A DNA stretch of 64,000 nucleotides from Rhizobium etli 8C-3. Lineage in GTDB: Bacteria; Pseudomonadota; Alphaproteobacteria; Rhizobiales; Rhizobiaceae. Where the stretch lies: NCBI RefSeq assembly GCF_001908375.1, contig NZ_CP017241.1:3799501-3863500 (forward strand), written 5' to 3'. Of the stretch, positions 8,501-18,487 are shown piece after piece; position 1 is the first letter of the stretch, and every line of letters starts with the position of its first letter. The position numbers and the translations under genes are program-made. Below the pieces are notes generated by a model. It saw only the letters and a list, made by a program, of their open reading frames with translations, did no database searches and had not been told where the DNA came from.

Positions 8501-9493
8501 TTACTCAGCGAGACGAAATTCCAGCATGAGGTTCCGCTCCAAAATCGAGTGGTTGTCATCCGAAACGATGATCACATGCGAGCTGCCATCCGGCGCCTGA
8601 AAAGTGTCGAGGCCCTCCATATTGTCGATCTGGTAACCGAAATCGGCTGTCAACAAGATGTCGCCATCGGCGACGGCGCCCGGCGTTATCTGTGCCGCCG
8701 GTATGCGCCGGATCCGCATGGCGATGCCGTTTGCGATGTTGAAACGACGCTCCAGAAGCAAGAGATCGCCATTTGGCAGAAAGGCGCCATCGGTCGGATC
8801 GAAATCACCGTTGCGCGTCACCGTAAAGCGGCCCTTGAGCGGCCCGGATAGGATTGCGCCGTAGTTGTTTCCCTTTCGATCCCGGCTCTCTTCGGAAATG
8901 ATGACGGCAGCGCCCTTTAAGGCGCTCTCGGGCGGAGCAGCCGCCAGCGTCTCGAAGCCCCGGCCGCTTCGCAACGACCGTGCCGGCACGAGAATGGGGA
9001 TCGAGCCGACCGATGGCGAGGTTTCAAACCCGGGATCGGGGTAGGCTTCGACGCGATGGTCTTGTTCGAAGGAAACCAGGACCTTGTCGCCCTCGAGGGC
9101 AAGACCCTCCGCATCCATGCGTCCCTTGCCCTCGAACGTGTCCCCGCTGCCGTTTTTCATAGGCGTGATTTCAACGCCGGACAAACCGGAGAGCCTTCCC
9201 TGCTGATCGCGTTCGATGCTGCCGGTCAGCCAGTGGCCTGTATCAAGCACACCAACGAAATGCTGCCGGTCGGGCGCGAAACGGATGGCCGACCATGATC
9301 CGAAAAGCCGGTTGCCGGACACCATTTCCAGCCCGCCAAGGAACTCCAGCGGACCGAACCTTGTCTCGCTGGAGCCAATCTTGAACGTCGAAATGACGCG
9401 GCTGCTGATATCCACGCTCTCGCGCGCAACGGCGATCGAATCATCCACAGCCAGACAAAGAAAAAGCAAGGCCGCGCTGGACAGACGGATCAT
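8501..9493 (-). CDS. Exported esterase-like / phytase-like protein
   Basis: About 330 residues. It starts with a signal peptide (MIRLSSAALLFLCLAVDDSIA) and is probably periplasmic. The body matches the 'esterase-like activity of phytase' family: FGPLEFLGGLEMVSGNRLFGSWSAI, then DAEGLALEGD, FETLAAAPP, IISEESRDRKGNNYGAIL, LPNGDLLLLERRF and a closing DDNHSILERNLMLEFRL. These are the repeated blades of a beta-propeller. The substrate is unknown. The ATG at 9493 was preferred to the adjacent TTG. It lies downstream of cobT with a 22-bp gap and may be co-transcribed with it. Confidence 0.82.
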   Translation of the reverse strand: MIRLSSAALLFLCLAVDDSIAVARESVDISSRVISTFKIGSSETRFGPLEFLGGLEMVSGNRLFGSWSAIRFAPDRQHFVGVLDTGHWLTGSIERDQQGRLSGLSGVEITPMKNGSGDTFEGKGRMDAEGLALEGDKVLVSFEQDHRVEAYPDPGFETSPSVGSIPILVPARSLRSGRGFETLAAAPPESALKGAAVIISEESRDRKGNNYGAILSGPLKGRFTVTRNGDFDPTDGAFLPNGDLLLLERRFNIANGIAMRIRRIPAAQITPGAVADGDILLTADFGYQIDNMEGLDTFQAPDGSSHVIIVSDDNHSILERNLMLEFRLAE

Positions 9494-9515
9494 CAAGCGC
9501 CGATTCCCTTCGGCA

Positions 9516-11417
9516 TCAGCTTGCGCGTTTCAAACGGCCGCCACGCGACTGCGCTGCCTGATCTTCGAAGAGCGAAGCAAGTTGCTCGGTCATGGCACCT
9601 GCAAGCTCGTCGGCGTCGACGATGGTCACGGCGCGGCGGTAATAGCGCGTCACGTCGTGACCAATGCCGATCGCAAGCAGTTCGACCGGCGAACGGGTCT
9701 CGATCTGCTCGATCACGGCGCGCAGATGACGCTCGAGGTAGTTGCCGGGATTGACCGAAAGCGTGGAATCGTCGACCGGCGCACCGTCCGAGATCATCAT
9801 CAGGATACGGCGCTGTTCGCGGCGAGCAAGAAGACGATTATGCGCCCAGATCAGCGCCTCGCCGTCGATATTTTCCTTCAGCAGTCCTTCGCGCATCATC
9901 AGGCCGAGATTGGTGCGCGCACGGCGCCACGGCGCGTCAGCGGACTTGTAGATGATGTGACGCAGGTCGTTGAGGCGGCCGGGCGTCTGCGGCTTGCCGC
10001 CGGCAAGCCAGCTCTCGCGCGCCTGCCCGCCCTTCCAGGCCTTGGTCGTGAAGCCAAGGATCTCGACCTTGACGCCGCAACGCTCCAGCGTGCGGGCAAG
10101 AATATCGGCACAGGTGGCTGCAACGGTGATCGGGCGCCCGCGCATGGAGCCGGAATTGTCGATCAGCAGCGTCACGACCGTGTCGCGGAACTGCGTATCC
10201 CGCTCCATCTTGAAGGAAAGCGGCTGCATCGGATCGATGATGATGCGCTGCAGGCGGGCGGTATCGAGATAGCCCTCTTCCAGATCGAAGTCCCAGGAGC
10301 GGTTCTGTTGGGCCATCAGGCGACGCTGCAATCGATTTGCGAGGCGGCCGACAGCCCCCTGGAGATGCGCGAGCTGCTTGTCGAGGAAGGCGCGCAGGCG
10401 CTCCAGCTCGGCAGCGTCGCAAAGTTCCTCGGCGGTAATGATCTCGTCGAACTCTTCGGTAAAGACGTGATAATCGACCTTCTCGTTGAAATCGGCAAAC
10501 GGCATGTTTGGACGACGGGTTTCGCCCGGTGTTTCTGAATCGTCCTCGCCCTCTTCCATCATGTCGTCGTCGGAGATCTCGGCGCCTTCGGTCTCGCCAT
10601 CTTCCATCTGCTCGTCGGCAACTTCGCTATCCTCGACCGGCGCGGCATCAGTGCCGGCGTCGTCATCGACCTCGTCCTGATCCGACTCGTCGCCATTCGG
10701 CTGGTCTTCCTGATCCTGCTCGTTGTCCTGATCGGGTTCGCTGTCGTCGTCGCCGTATTCTTCCGCCATTTCCATGGCCGAGAGCATGTGGCGGATCACC
10801 TTCGAGAAAGCCTGCTGGTCGTTGATGACGCCTGTAAGGTCATCGAGTTCGGAACCTGCCTTCTCCTCTATGAAGGAGCGCCAGAGGTCGAGAACCTTTC
10901 CCGCAGAGGCCGGCGGCTTCTGGCCGGTCAGCTTCTCACGCACCATCATGGCGACGGCCTCGCCGATCGGCGCGTCCTCCTGCCGCTCGATGCCGGTGAA
11001 ATTCGCCTTGGAATACTTCTCCTCGGTCATCGACCGCAGGTTGGCAGCCACGCCCTCCATGCGCAGGGTGCCGATCGATTCGACGCGCGCCTGCTCGACG
11101 GCGTCGAAGATCGCACGGGCGTCCGAGCCCTGAGGCGCCATCGTCGCGTGCACTTTTTCATCGTGGCAGGCAAGGCGAAGCGCCATGGAGTCGCCAAGAC
11201 CGCGCGTCACCGCCAGCTCATGCGCCGTTGGCCGCTTGGAAAGCTCGGGCAGGCGAATGCGCTCAGCCGTCATGCCGGGGCGCTCGTTGGCAAAGGTCAC
11301 CTCGACCTCGCCGTCGCCGGCAATCGCGCGCACGCAGCCGGTTATCGCGCGCCGCAAGGGCTCGACGTCGACCGGGCCGTTTGGCCTTGCTTTCGAATTG
11401 TCACCACGTGATGCCAT
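9516..11417 (-). CDS. cobT: Aerobic cobaltochelatase subunit CobT
   Basis: 633 residues. CobT works with the AAA+ protein CobS and the large subunit CobN to insert cobalt into hydrogenobyrinate a,c-diamide in aerobic cobalamin synthesis. The N-terminal domain is followed by a very acidic linker of Asp/Glu/Gln-rich sequence (roughly residues 220-320) and a C-terminal von Willebrand A domain with the MIDAS motif DNSGSMRG. This architecture and the length are standard. It is directly downstream of cobS with a 12-bp gap. The chelatase genes are far from other cobalamin genes here, as in other rhizobia. Confidence 0.96.
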   Translation of the reverse strand: MASRGDNSKARPNGPVDVEPLRRAITGCVRAIAGDGEVEVTFANERPGMTAERIRLPELSKRPTAHELAVTRGLGDSMALRLACHDEKVHATMAPQGSDARAIFDAVEQARVESIGTLRMEGVAANLRSMTEEKYSKANFTGIERQEDAPIGEAVAMMVREKLTGQKPPASAGKVLDLWRSFIEEKAGSELDDLTGVINDQQAFSKVIRHMLSAMEMAEEYGDDDSEPDQDNEQDQEDQPNGDESDQDEVDDDAGTDAAPVEDSEVADEQMEDGETEGAEISDDDMMEEGEDDSETPGETRRPNMPFADFNEKVDYHVFTEEFDEIITAEELCDAAELERLRAFLDKQLAHLQGAVGRLANRLQRRLMAQQNRSWDFDLEEGYLDTARLQRIIIDPMQPLSFKMERDTQFRDTVVTLLIDNSGSMRGRPITVAATCADILARTLERCGVKVEILGFTTKAWKGGQARESWLAGGKPQTPGRLNDLRHIIYKSADAPWRRARTNLGLMMREGLLKENIDGEALIWAHNRLLARREQRRILMMISDGAPVDDSTLSVNPGNYLERHLRAVIEQIETRSPVELLAIGIGHDVTRYYRRAVTIVDADELAGAMTEQLASLFEDQAAQSRGGRLKRAS

Positions 11418-11429
11418 GATCGACGGGCC

Positions 11430-12422
11430 TTAAGCCTCCAGCACGATATTGGCCGCGCTCTCCTTGAGCTCGACACCAAAGGCGCGCTGATAGTGCTCGG
11501 CGACCAGCGGGCGCTCCAGCTCGTCGCACTTGTTGAGGAATGTGACGCGGAAGGCGAATGCGAGGTCGCCGAAAATATCGGCGTTTTCGGCCCAGGTGAT
11601 GACCGTACGCGGGCTCATGACGGTCGACAGATCGCCGTTCATGAAGGAAGCGCGCGTCAGATCGGCGACGCGCACCATCTTGGAAACGGTATCGCGGCCG
11701 TTCTTGTCCTTCTGGAAGCTTTTCACCTTGGCGGTGACGATGTTCACTTCGTGGTCGTGCGGCAGGTAGTTCAAGGTGGTGACGATGGACCAGCGGTCCA
11801 TCTGCGCCTGGTTGATCTGCTGCGTGCCATGATAGAGGCCGGTGGTATCGCCGAGGCCAATGGTGTTTGCCGTCGCAAACAGGCGGAAGGCCGGATGCGG
11901 ACGGATGACTCGGCTCTGATCGAGCAGGGTCAGGCGGCCTGAAGATTCCAGCACGCGCTGGATGACGAACATGACGTCAGGGCGGCCGGCGTCATACTCA
12001 TCGAAGACAAGCGCGACATTGTGCTGATAAGCCCAGGGAAGGATGCCGTCCTTGAATTCCGTGACCTGGAGGCCGTCCTTGACGACGATCGCGTCCTTGC
12101 CGACGAGATCGATACGACTGACATGGCTGTCGAGGTTGATGCGCACGCAGGGCCAATTGAGGCGGGCAGCGACCTGCTCGATGTGAGAGGACTTACCGGT
12201 GCCGTGGTAGCCGGAGATCATGACGCGGCGGTTGTGGGCAAAACCTGCAAGAATGGCGAGCGTCGTCTCGCGGTCGAAGAGATAGTCGTTATCAAGGTCC
12301 GGGACGTAGGCATCGCCCTTGCTGTAGGCTGGAACGCGGATATCGGAATCGATTCCGAAGACCTCCCTGACCGAAACGGTGGTGTCTGGAAGCTCGGAAA
12401 TATCAAGGTCAATCTTGCTCAT
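11430..12422 (-). CDS. cobS: Aerobic cobaltochelatase subunit CobS (AAA+)
   Basis: 330 residues. CobS is the AAA+ ATPase ring of the CobNST cobalt chelatase. The Walker A motif GYHGTGKS is at residues 71-78, Walker B is VALVFDEYD, and a sensor-like LFATANT segment follows. Two ATGs are adjacent; the second (12422) has GGAG five bases upstream, the better spacing. The frame is open far upstream but that part has no domain. It forms an operon with cobT. Confidence 0.95.
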   Translation of the reverse strand: MSKIDLDISELPDTTVSVREVFGIDSDIRVPAYSKGDAYVPDLDNDYLFDRETTLAILAGFAHNRRVMISGYHGTGKSSHIEQVAARLNWPCVRINLDSHVSRIDLVGKDAIVVKDGLQVTEFKDGILPWAYQHNVALVFDEYDAGRPDVMFVIQRVLESSGRLTLLDQSRVIRPHPAFRLFATANTIGLGDTTGLYHGTQQINQAQMDRWSIVTTLNYLPHDHEVNIVTAKVKSFQKDKNGRDTVSKMVRVADLTRASFMNGDLSTVMSPRTVITWAENADIFGDLAFAFRVTFLNKCDELERPLVAEHYQRAFGVELKESAANIVLEA

Positions 12423-12731
12423 CATGTCTCCAAGGCGGGTGCTTCCACCCGGCCATACTATCTCAGGCCATTTCGCATCCATGACGCCGCAGCTTGTTCT
12501 GCGCCCGTTCAAGGTGGGAACGTCGGCGATACCTCTCCGGGACTGAAGCGAAACCTCGGCGGGAAATGACCGCTTGCGAGCATTCAGGAACAAAGTCCCG
12601 GACAAGAAACGCCGCGTCCGGAAGGTTGGCAAAGGCGGCGTTGGCAAAACGCACAGATGCATGCCGCGGTTGCCTGCGGCCTCAGCCGATTTGGACCATA
12701 CCCGATTGAAGGCGGAGAGCAAGGACAGGAA
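12423..12731. other. Intergenic region between cobS and the J-protein gene
   Basis: About 309 bases without a recognisable gene. It must hold the cobS promoter on the minus strand. The GGAG ribosome binding site for cobS is next to its start. I saw no B12 riboswitch box, no tRNA and no convincing terminator for the upstream J-protein gene. Confidence 0.5.
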
Positions 12732-13346
12732 CTAACAAAAACCGTTCTGCTTCAACAATTGATAGGCCTGGATGACGGCACGGAAGCGCTCTTCGGATCC
12801 GCGGTCGCCGCCGTTGGCATCGGGATGATGCTTCTTGACCAGCTCCTTGTAGCGGGTCTTGATCTCGGCAGAGGTGGCGCTTGCCTGCAGCCCCATGGTG
12901 TCGAAGGCCTTGGCCTCCAGGCTCTTCAACTTGCGTTGCTCGGGAAAGCGCGGACCGCTGCCCTTGGCGCCACTGACGAAACCGAAGGGATCGCGCACAC
13001 GGCTATAGGCGCCGGAGCGGATGTCGGAATGAAGTGGGCTGTCCTTCGCCGCCTTGTTGACGCCGACGGTCCAGGTCGGACGATGCCCGGTGATCGCCTC
13101 CTTCTGGTAGCGGGCGATTTCGCCGTCCGAGAGGCCGGAGAAATAATTGTAGCCCTTGTTGTACTCCTTGACGTGCTCAAAGCAGAAAAGAAAGAACTGC
13201 CCTTCGGCATTGCGGCCGACAGGAGCGCGATGCACGCCTTTTTTATCACAGCCGTCCCACTGGCAGGTCGGAGGAGCCTGCTCGGTTTCCTGCTCGCGTT
13301 TGCGGCGGGTGCGGATGCGATCGAAATATTTGGAATCGAGTCTCAT
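12732..13346 (-). CDS. J-domain protein with N-terminal Cys/His (zinc-type) module
   Basis: 204 residues. The J domain is at the C-terminus: residues about 146-204, with the HPD motif at 174-176 that stimulates DnaK ATPase. The N-terminal part carries a conserved-looking metal site, C28, C33, H39, C55 and H58. The middle holds NYFSGLSDGEIARYQKEAITGHRPTW, a segment typical of this alphaproteobacterial J-protein family. The start at 13346 (MRLDSKYFDRIR) was chosen; earlier in-frame codons look non-coding. The protein probably recruits DnaK to a particular client; conserved proximity to cobST makes the cobalt chelatase one candidate, but that is inference. Confidence 0.82.
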   Translation of the reverse strand: MRLDSKYFDRIRTRRKREQETEQAPPTCQWDGCDKKGVHRAPVGRNAEGQFFLFCFEHVKEYNKGYNYFSGLSDGEIARYQKEAITGHRPTWTVGVNKAAKDSPLHSDIRSGAYSRVRDPFGFVSGAKGSGPRFPEQRKLKSLEAKAFDTMGLQASATSAEIKTRYKELVKKHHPDANGGDRGSEERFRAVIQAYQLLKQNGFC

Positions 13347-13453
13347 GACGGCGCTAATTATGGGCCTGCCGCGAAGCGACGACAAGAATTGACAAACACG
13401 AATGTTGCTGGCTTGGTGGGAACCCCCTTTTTGCGAAGCAACCGGACGAAATC

Positions 13454-13735
13454 GTGACCCTCCAGACCCGCATCGAAAAAAAACTGACCGAAGCTTTTGC
13501 CCCCGAGCGCCTCAGCGTCATCAACGAAAGCCGCCTGCATGCCGGCCATCAGCCGGATTTCACCGGCACCGGTGAAACCCACATGCGCGTGCGCATCGTT
13601 TCAGCCAAGTTTGCAGGAATGACGAGGCTCGCCCGCCACCGCGCCGTCACCGAACTGCTGAAGCCGGAACTCGACGCAGGGCTGCATGCGCTCGCCGTGG
13701 AGCTCGCCGCCCCCGGCGAAGCAACCAGCTGGTAG
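13454..13735 (+). CDS. bolA: BolA family protein
   Basis: 93 residues. The start is a GTG. The sequence TRIEKKLTEAFAPERLSVINESRLHAGH followed by THMRVRIVSAKFAGMTRLARHRAVTELL is the BolA/YrbA fold, with the conserved helix-turn-helix-like region and a histidine that co-ligates iron-sulfur clusters with monothiol glutaredoxin. In alphaproteobacteria BolA proteins take part in iron sensing and Fe-S trafficking. It is divergent from the J-protein gene with about 107 bp between them. Confidence 0.92.
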   Translation: MTLQTRIEKKLTEAFAPERLSVINESRLHAGHQPDFTGTGETHMRVRIVSAKFAGMTRLARHRAVTELLKPELDAGLHALAVELAAPGEATSW

Positions 13736-13792
13736 CGGAACACGTCCCTCATATAGGCGTTTGCCCTCCTTTCATTCAAGGAGGAAATAGGC

Positions 13793-14116
13793 ATGACGAA
13801 GCCGACGATTGCCCGCATCTGGCGCGGACGTACGCAAAGAGCCAAGGCTGACGAATACGAAGCCTACAACTACGAAGCGGGCATCAGGCCGCTGATCGAG
13901 AAAGCCCTTGGCGTCCAGACCTTTCGCGAAGACTGCGAAACGGAAAGCGAATTCGTGACGATCTCATATTGGGAGGACATTGAGGCGATGAGCACCTTTA
14001 CCGGCACCGATCCGACGAAGATCCACCACCTCGAACGCGACAGCGAATTTTTGATCGAACTGCCGAAAGAAGTGCAGATCCTGCGTCTGCTCACCAGCCA
14101 CGGAACGGTCGGATAA
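13793..14116 (+). CDS. Small ABM-like domain protein
   Basis: 107 residues preceded by an excellent ribosome binding site, AAGGAGG, about 9 bases before the ATG. The sequence ARIWRGRTQRAKADEYEAYNYEAGIRPL ... FVTISYWEDIEAMSTFTG resembles the dimeric alpha/beta-barrel (antibiotic biosynthesis monooxygenase-like) fold, with the YW...F core. No heme- or substrate-binding residue can be assigned by eye. It follows bolA and converges on the CorC-like gene with 3 bp between stops. Function unknown. Confidence 0.75.
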   Translation: MTKPTIARIWRGRTQRAKADEYEAYNYEAGIRPLIEKALGVQTFREDCETESEFVTISYWEDIEAMSTFTGTDPTKIHHLERDSEFLIELPKEVQILRLLTSHGTVG

Positions 14117-14119
14117 GGC

Positions 14120-15430
14120 TCAGAGCGGTTTTGTCTCGTTCTCCGCGGCAGGACGGATGCGCAGCCTTGTGATGCGGTTCTTCTCGCGCTTCATGACGAT
14201 GAAGCGCTTGCCATAAAAAGTGAAGGCCTGCCGCTCCTCCGGGATCGTCATCGATTCATGGATGACGAGGCCGGCGATTGTCGTTGCCTCTTCGTCGGGC
14301 AGCTGCCAATCGAGGGCGCGGTTCAGATCCCGGATCGGCACGCTGCCATCGACAACGATCGAGCCGTCGGATTCCTGGCGCACGCCCTGCATATCGATAT
14401 CGTGCTCATCGGAAATATCGCCGACGATTTCTTCCAGGATGTCCTCGAGCGTCACGATGCCCTGCACCTCACCATACTCGTCGACGACGACGGCGAAGTG
14501 CTGCTTGCGGCGCAGGAACGCATTGAGCTGATCTTCGAGATTGGTGCTGTCCGGTACGAACCAGGGTTTCTGGGCGATCTTGACGATATCAAGATTCTCC
14601 GGCTCCACGTTCGGCTCGGCCAGCGCACGCAGCAAGTCTTTTGCGTGGACGACGCCGATGATGTTGTCGATCGTGCCGCGCCACAGCGGCATGCGGGTAT
14701 AGGGGCTTTCGAGGATCGTGCGAACCACTGCCTCAGGCGCGTCATCTGCATTGATCGCCCGCATCGCGGTGCGGTGGACCATGATGTCGGAGAGTTCAAG
14801 CTGGCTAAGGTCGAGTATACCGCCAAGTCGATCCCGGTCGGCCTTCACCACCGCACCCTCGCGATGCAGCAGATCGACGGCACCGCGCAGTTCCTCGTGG
14901 GCCGTCAGCATCGGGATTTCACGCGAAAGTGTGATGCCGAAGGCCCGCAGGATCCGGCGGACGACGGCATTGACGAGGGTTGAAATCGGACCGACGACAG
15001 CGACAAAGAGCTTGATTGGCAATGCCGCTCTCAATGCAAAACGGTCAGGCGACGAGATTGCCCAGCTCTTCGGCAGAACTTCCGCGAAAATGACGAGGAT
15101 CACCGTCATCGCAAGCGTTGCAAGCGCCACGCCCGGGCTGCCGAAGACACTGAGGAACAAGCTTGTGGCCAGAGCCGAAGACAGGATGTTTGCAAGGTTG
15201 TTGCCGATCAGCAGCGCCCCGATCAGCCGGTCGCGCCGCTCGATCAGCTGGCGCACGACACCGGCGCGCATTTCGCCGTTTGTTTCCAGCGTATGCATGC
15301 GGCTGCGAGAGACCGCCGTCAGTGCAGTCTCCGAACCAACGAAGAAGGCTGATATGAGCACGAGTGCGACGATGGAAACGATTTCCGGCCAGTAAACCGC
15401 AAGAAATGCCAGCGTGCCTTCGAGTGTCAT
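14120..15430 (-). CDS. CNNM/CorC-type hemolysin-family membrane protein
   Basis: 436 residues. An N-terminal DUF21 (CNNM) domain of about four transmembrane segments is followed by two CBS domains (around IMVHRTAMRAI and PWFVPDSTNLEDQLNAFLRRKQHFAVVVDEYGEVQGIVTLEDILEEIVGDI) and a C-terminal CorC_HlyC domain. This layout matches YtfL/YhdP-type proteins, which are linked to magnesium or cobalt efflux and magnesium homeostasis. The start overlaps the aroB stop (ATGA), so it is the last gene of an aroK-aroB operon. Confidence 0.92.
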   Translation of the reverse strand: MTLEGTLAFLAVYWPEIVSIVALVLISAFFVGSETALTAVSRSRMHTLETNGEMRAGVVRQLIERRDRLIGALLIGNNLANILSSALATSLFLSVFGSPGVALATLAMTVILVIFAEVLPKSWAISSPDRFALRAALPIKLFVAVVGPISTLVNAVVRRILRAFGITLSREIPMLTAHEELRGAVDLLHREGAVVKADRDRLGGILDLSQLELSDIMVHRTAMRAINADDAPEAVVRTILESPYTRMPLWRGTIDNIIGVVHAKDLLRALAEPNVEPENLDIVKIAQKPWFVPDSTNLEDQLNAFLRRKQHFAVVVDEYGEVQGIVTLEDILEEIVGDISDEHDIDMQGVRQESDGSIVVDGSVPIRDLNRALDWQLPDEEATTIAGLVIHESMTIPEERQAFTFYGKRFIVMKREKNRITRLRIRPAAENETKPL

Positions 15431-16557
15431 TGCTGCTCTTTTTGCTTGAGAAAGCCCAACACTTCGGAAGCCGGCACGTCATCGGCGATGAACGACCGGC
15501 CAATGCCGTGCGTCAGGATGAAGGTGAACTTGCCGTCTTTCACTTTCTTGTCCTGCGCCATTGCGTCGAGCAGCTTTTCAGCCGGCGGAAGAGCGCCCGG
15601 AATATCGGAAATGCGCGTCGGCAGGCCGACTTCTTTCAAATGCTTCTCAACCCGTTTGGCGTCATCGGGGCTTGCCAGATTCATCCGCGCGGAAAATTCA
15701 TGCGCGAGGACCATGCCGATCGAAACCCCCTCGCCGTGCACCAGGCGTGCACTCTCATAGGCTGTGGCCGCCTCCAGAGCGTGCCCGAAGGTATGGCCGA
15801 GATTGAGAAGCGCCCGCGGACCGTTCTCGCGCTCGTCAGCGACAACGACATCGGATTTGGCCTGACAGCTTGTGGCAATCGCCTCGATACGCGCAGAGCC
15901 GCCGGCAAAGACGGCGCTCCAGTTTGTTTCAAGCCAGGCGAAAAATTCCGGCTTGTCGATAAGGCCGTATTTGGCGACTTCTGCATAGCCGGCACGGAAT
16001 TCGCGCTTGCTTAGGGAATTGAGAACATCCGTATCGGCAAGGACCAGATCCGGTTGGTGGAAGACGCCTACAAGGTTCTTGCCGTGTCGGCTGTTGATGC
16101 CGGTCTTGCCGCCGACGGAAGAATCCACCTGCGAAAGCAGCGACGTCGGCACCTGCACGAAGCGCACGCCGCGACGCACGATGCCTGCGGCAAAGCCGGC
16201 AAGATCGCCAATGACGCCGCCGCCAAGCGCAATGACGTAATCATTCCGCTCGACACGCGCCTCCAGGATCTTGTCGCACACGCTCATCAGATGCTCGAAG
16301 CTCTTGGTCTTCTCGCCGGCGGGCAGCACAAGCTGCGCGGAGATGATACCTGAGCGTTCGAGGCTCTTTACGAGGGCTTCGAGATAAAGTGGCGCCACGT
16401 GCTCGTCGGTGATGATCGCGGCTTTGCGACCCTTCAGCCGTGACGCTATTTCCGCTCCGGCTCTGGCGATCATCCCCGGTCCGATCAATATGTCGTAGGC
16501 GCGCTCTCCGAGCGGTACGTGAACCTTTCGTTCGGCCGAGGAGGTGATCGCATTCAT
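15427..16557 (-). CDS. aroB: 3-dehydroquinate synthase
   Basis: 376 residues. It converts DAHP to 3-dehydroquinate, the second step of the shikimate pathway, using NAD and a divalent metal. Visible motifs are ALGGGVIGDLAGFAA, VPTSLLSQVDSSVGGKTGIN, EFRAGYAEVAKYG, and the metal histidines in NLGHTFGHALE and HGEGVSIGM. The start at 16557 overlaps the aroK stop by four bases (ATGA). The upstream extension of the frame lies inside aroK and was rejected. Confidence 0.97.
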   Translation of the reverse strand: MNAITSSAERKVHVPLGERAYDILIGPGMIARAGAEIASRLKGRKAAIITDEHVAPLYLEALVKSLERSGIISAQLVLPAGEKTKSFEHLMSVCDKILEARVERNDYVIALGGGVIGDLAGFAAGIVRRGVRFVQVPTSLLSQVDSSVGGKTGINSRHGKNLVGVFHQPDLVLADTDVLNSLSKREFRAGYAEVAKYGLIDKPEFFAWLETNWSAVFAGGSARIEAIATSCQAKSDVVVADERENGPRALLNLGHTFGHALEAATAYESARLVHGEGVSIGMVLAHEFSARMNLASPDDAKRVEKHLKEVGLPTRISDIPGALPPAEKLLDAMAQDKKVKDGKFTFILTHGIGRSFIADDVPASEVLGFLKQKEQQ

Positions 16558-17144
16558 GGCAGGGTACTTTCGGTTTGGGCTTCGATCACGGCTTTCAACA
16601 CTTCGTCGGCCATGACTTCCTTTCGCACGTCGCGCGACAGCACGGTGATGTCGGCTTCGGCATAGATCGGGTATCGCGCGTTCATCAGGTTTTCGAGCGT
16701 CTGCTTTGGATTCTCGGTCTTCAGGAGCGGGCGCGTGTCGCGCTTGCTGACCCGTTCCCACAGCACCTCGAGATCGGCCTTGAGCCAGACGGAAAGGCCG
16801 CTCTTCTTGATGTGCTTGCGCGTCCGGTCATTGATGAAAGCGCCGCCGCCGGTCGATACCACGCGCGGCCCGTTCTTCAGCAACCGCTTTATCACGCGTG
16901 TTTCCAGCGCACGGAATTCATCTTCGCCGTAAGCGGCGAAGAGCTCCGAGATGGTCATTCGCGAGACGCGCTCGATCTCCACGTCGCTGTCGATGAAAGG
17001 TATGCCCAGCTGATGGGCGACGATGCGGCCGACAGAGGATTTGCCGGCCCCCATCAGGCCAACGAGGATCAGATTGCGGGACCCGAGCGCGGCGCGAGCT
17101 CTGTCTTTCAGGGTGTCTCCCACTTTCAGAACTGGGTCACTCAT
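16554..17144 (-). CDS. aroK: Shikimate kinase
   Basis: 196 residues. It phosphorylates shikimate at the 3-hydroxyl. The Walker A motif is GLMGAGKSSVG; the shikimate-binding residues follow in IDSDVEIER and EFRALE, and the Walker-B-like STGGGAF loop is present. The lid arginine lies in the KRDTRPLL stretch. The start at 17144 (MSDPVLKVGDTL) was chosen; further upstream codons are in the divergent promoter region. First gene of aroK-aroB-CorC-like. Confidence 0.95.
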   Translation of the reverse strand: MSDPVLKVGDTLKDRARAALGSRNLILVGLMGAGKSSVGRIVAHQLGIPFIDSDVEIERVSRMTISELFAAYGEDEFRALETRVIKRLLKNGPRVVSTGGGAFINDRTRKHIKKSGLSVWLKADLEVLWERVSKRDTRPLLKTENPKQTLENLMNARYPIYAEADITVLSRDVRKEVMADEVLKAVIEAQTESTLP

Positions 17145-17290
17145 CGGTCCATTCACACTTTGTTTGCAAACGGTATCGACAAATGCGGGTGTAGCGTCAA
17201 GTCGCCGACCGGGGAAACATGGTTCAAAACCCGCTTCTTGCACGCAAACCCGCTTCTTCATAAAAGAGGCAGAGCTCATGGAGTTGCGAA

Positions 17291-17467
17291 ATGCCGACCC
17301 TCTTGCGTCTATTGGCTGTCCTGGCGATGATCGCTGGGGCGATTTATGGCGGTATGGTTGCGCTCGTGACCTTCGTGGAGCCACAGCCGCGCGACGTGAC
17401 GATCCGCATCCCGTCGGAACGGATCAACCCGCCGGCAACTGGCGCGATCAAGCCGGCGAAGAAGTGA
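17291..17467 (+). CDS. 58-residue single-pass membrane protein upstream of xerD
   Basis: A short open frame starts with ATG at 17291 and ends in TGA at 17467. Translation gives 58 residues: a hydrophobic N-terminal helix ([20 protein letters not shown], then ALVTFVEPQ) and a short basic tail ending in KPAKK. A start 4 bp before xerD and a codon usage like its neighbours support it as a real gene in an operon with xerD. Divergent from aroK with about 146 bp between them. Function unknown; the hydrophobic segment suggests an inner-membrane location. Confidence 0.7.
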   Translation: MPTLLRLLAVLAMIAGAIYGGMVALVTFVEPQPRDVTIRIPSERINPPATGAIKPAKK

Positions 17468-17471
17468 GCCG

Positions 17472-18425
17472 ATGAAGGATCTGAGCCGCGCCCATGTGGA
17501 AGCCTTTCTCGAGATGATGAGTGCAGAGCGGGGCGCTGCGGTGAACACGCTGCAATCCTACGAGCGCGATCTGGACGACCTCCATGCATTCCTGAACGGC
17601 AAAAGCGTGCGGCTGAGCGAAGCGGCTTCCGGTGATCTTGCTGCCTACCTCTCCTCGCTTTCGAAACGGGGCTTCAAATCCTCGTCCCAGGCTCGCCGGC
17701 TGGCAGCCATGCGGCAATTCTACAAGTTCCTTTATGCCGAGGGCCTGCGGGTTGACGATCCGACAGGCGTTCTCGACGCGCCGAAGAAGGCGCGGGCGCT
17801 GCCAAAGACTATGGGTGTCGAGGAGGTGACGCGGCTTTTGACACAGGCCGAGACCGAAGCCGACAATGCCTCGGACGGCCGATTGCAGCGCCAGCGGATG
17901 TTGGCGCTTCTGGAGCTGCTTTACGCCACGGGAATGCGCGTCAGCGAGCTCGTTTCGCTGCCGGCACGCGTTCTCGACCAAGAAGGACGTTTCCTGATCA
18001 TTCGCGGTAAGGGCAACAAGGAGCGGCTCGTACCTCTATCGCAATCGGCAATGGCTGCACTGAAGGCCTATGGCCGGTCGCTCAAAGAGGAGAATGCCAA
18101 GACGAAGGATCCGGTCGACAGTTCCTGGCTTTTTCCGGCAGCCTCCAAGGAAGGCTATCTGCCCCGCCAGGTTTTTGCCCGTGAACTGAAAAACCTCGCG
18201 ATCCGTGCCGGATTGACGCCATCAATGATCTCGCCGCACGTCATGCGTCACGCCTTTGCAAGCCATCTGCTTGCGAACGGCGCCGACCTTCGCGTAGTCC
18301 AAGAACTTCTCGGACATTCCGACATTTCAACGACACAGATCTATACGCATGTCCTTGAAGAAAGGCTGCAGCAACTGGTTCAGACGCATCACCCCCTTGC
18401 CAAACAGGCGAAAAAGCACGAATAG
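17472..18425 (+). CDS. xerD: Tyrosine recombinase XerD
   Basis: 317 residues. XerC/XerD resolve chromosome dimers at dif. The N-terminal SAM-like DNA-binding domain ([27 protein letters not shown]) is followed by the catalytic domain: R in [10 protein letters not shown] in [34 protein letters not shown] with the nucleophilic tyrosine. It is a housekeeping XerD at its usual place between aroK and accA and not part of a mobile element. Confidence 0.93.
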   Translation: MKDLSRAHVEAFLEMMSAERGAAVNTLQSYERDLDDLHAFLNGKSVRLSEAASGDLAAYLSSLSKRGFKSSSQARRLAAMRQFYKFLYAEGLRVDDPTGVLDAPKKARALPKTMGVEEVTRLLTQAETEADNASDGRLQRQRMLALLELLYATGMRVSELVSLPARVLDQEGRFLIIRGKGNKERLVPLSQSAMAALKAYGRSLKEENAKTKDPVDSSWLFPAASKEGYLPRQVFARELKNLAIRAGLTPSMISPHVMRHAFASHLLANGADLRVVQELLGHSDISTTQIYTHVLEERLQQLVQTHHPLAKQAKKHE

Positions 18426-18487
18426 GACCGGCAACATGGGGCAAGGCCAGCGAAATGCCCCGGGCACAAGGAACGGAAACGCACCTC

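Noticed and set aside
17472-18425. Integrase of a mobile element
   Set aside because: The sequence and neighbours fit chromosomal XerD, with no element-specific genes nearby.
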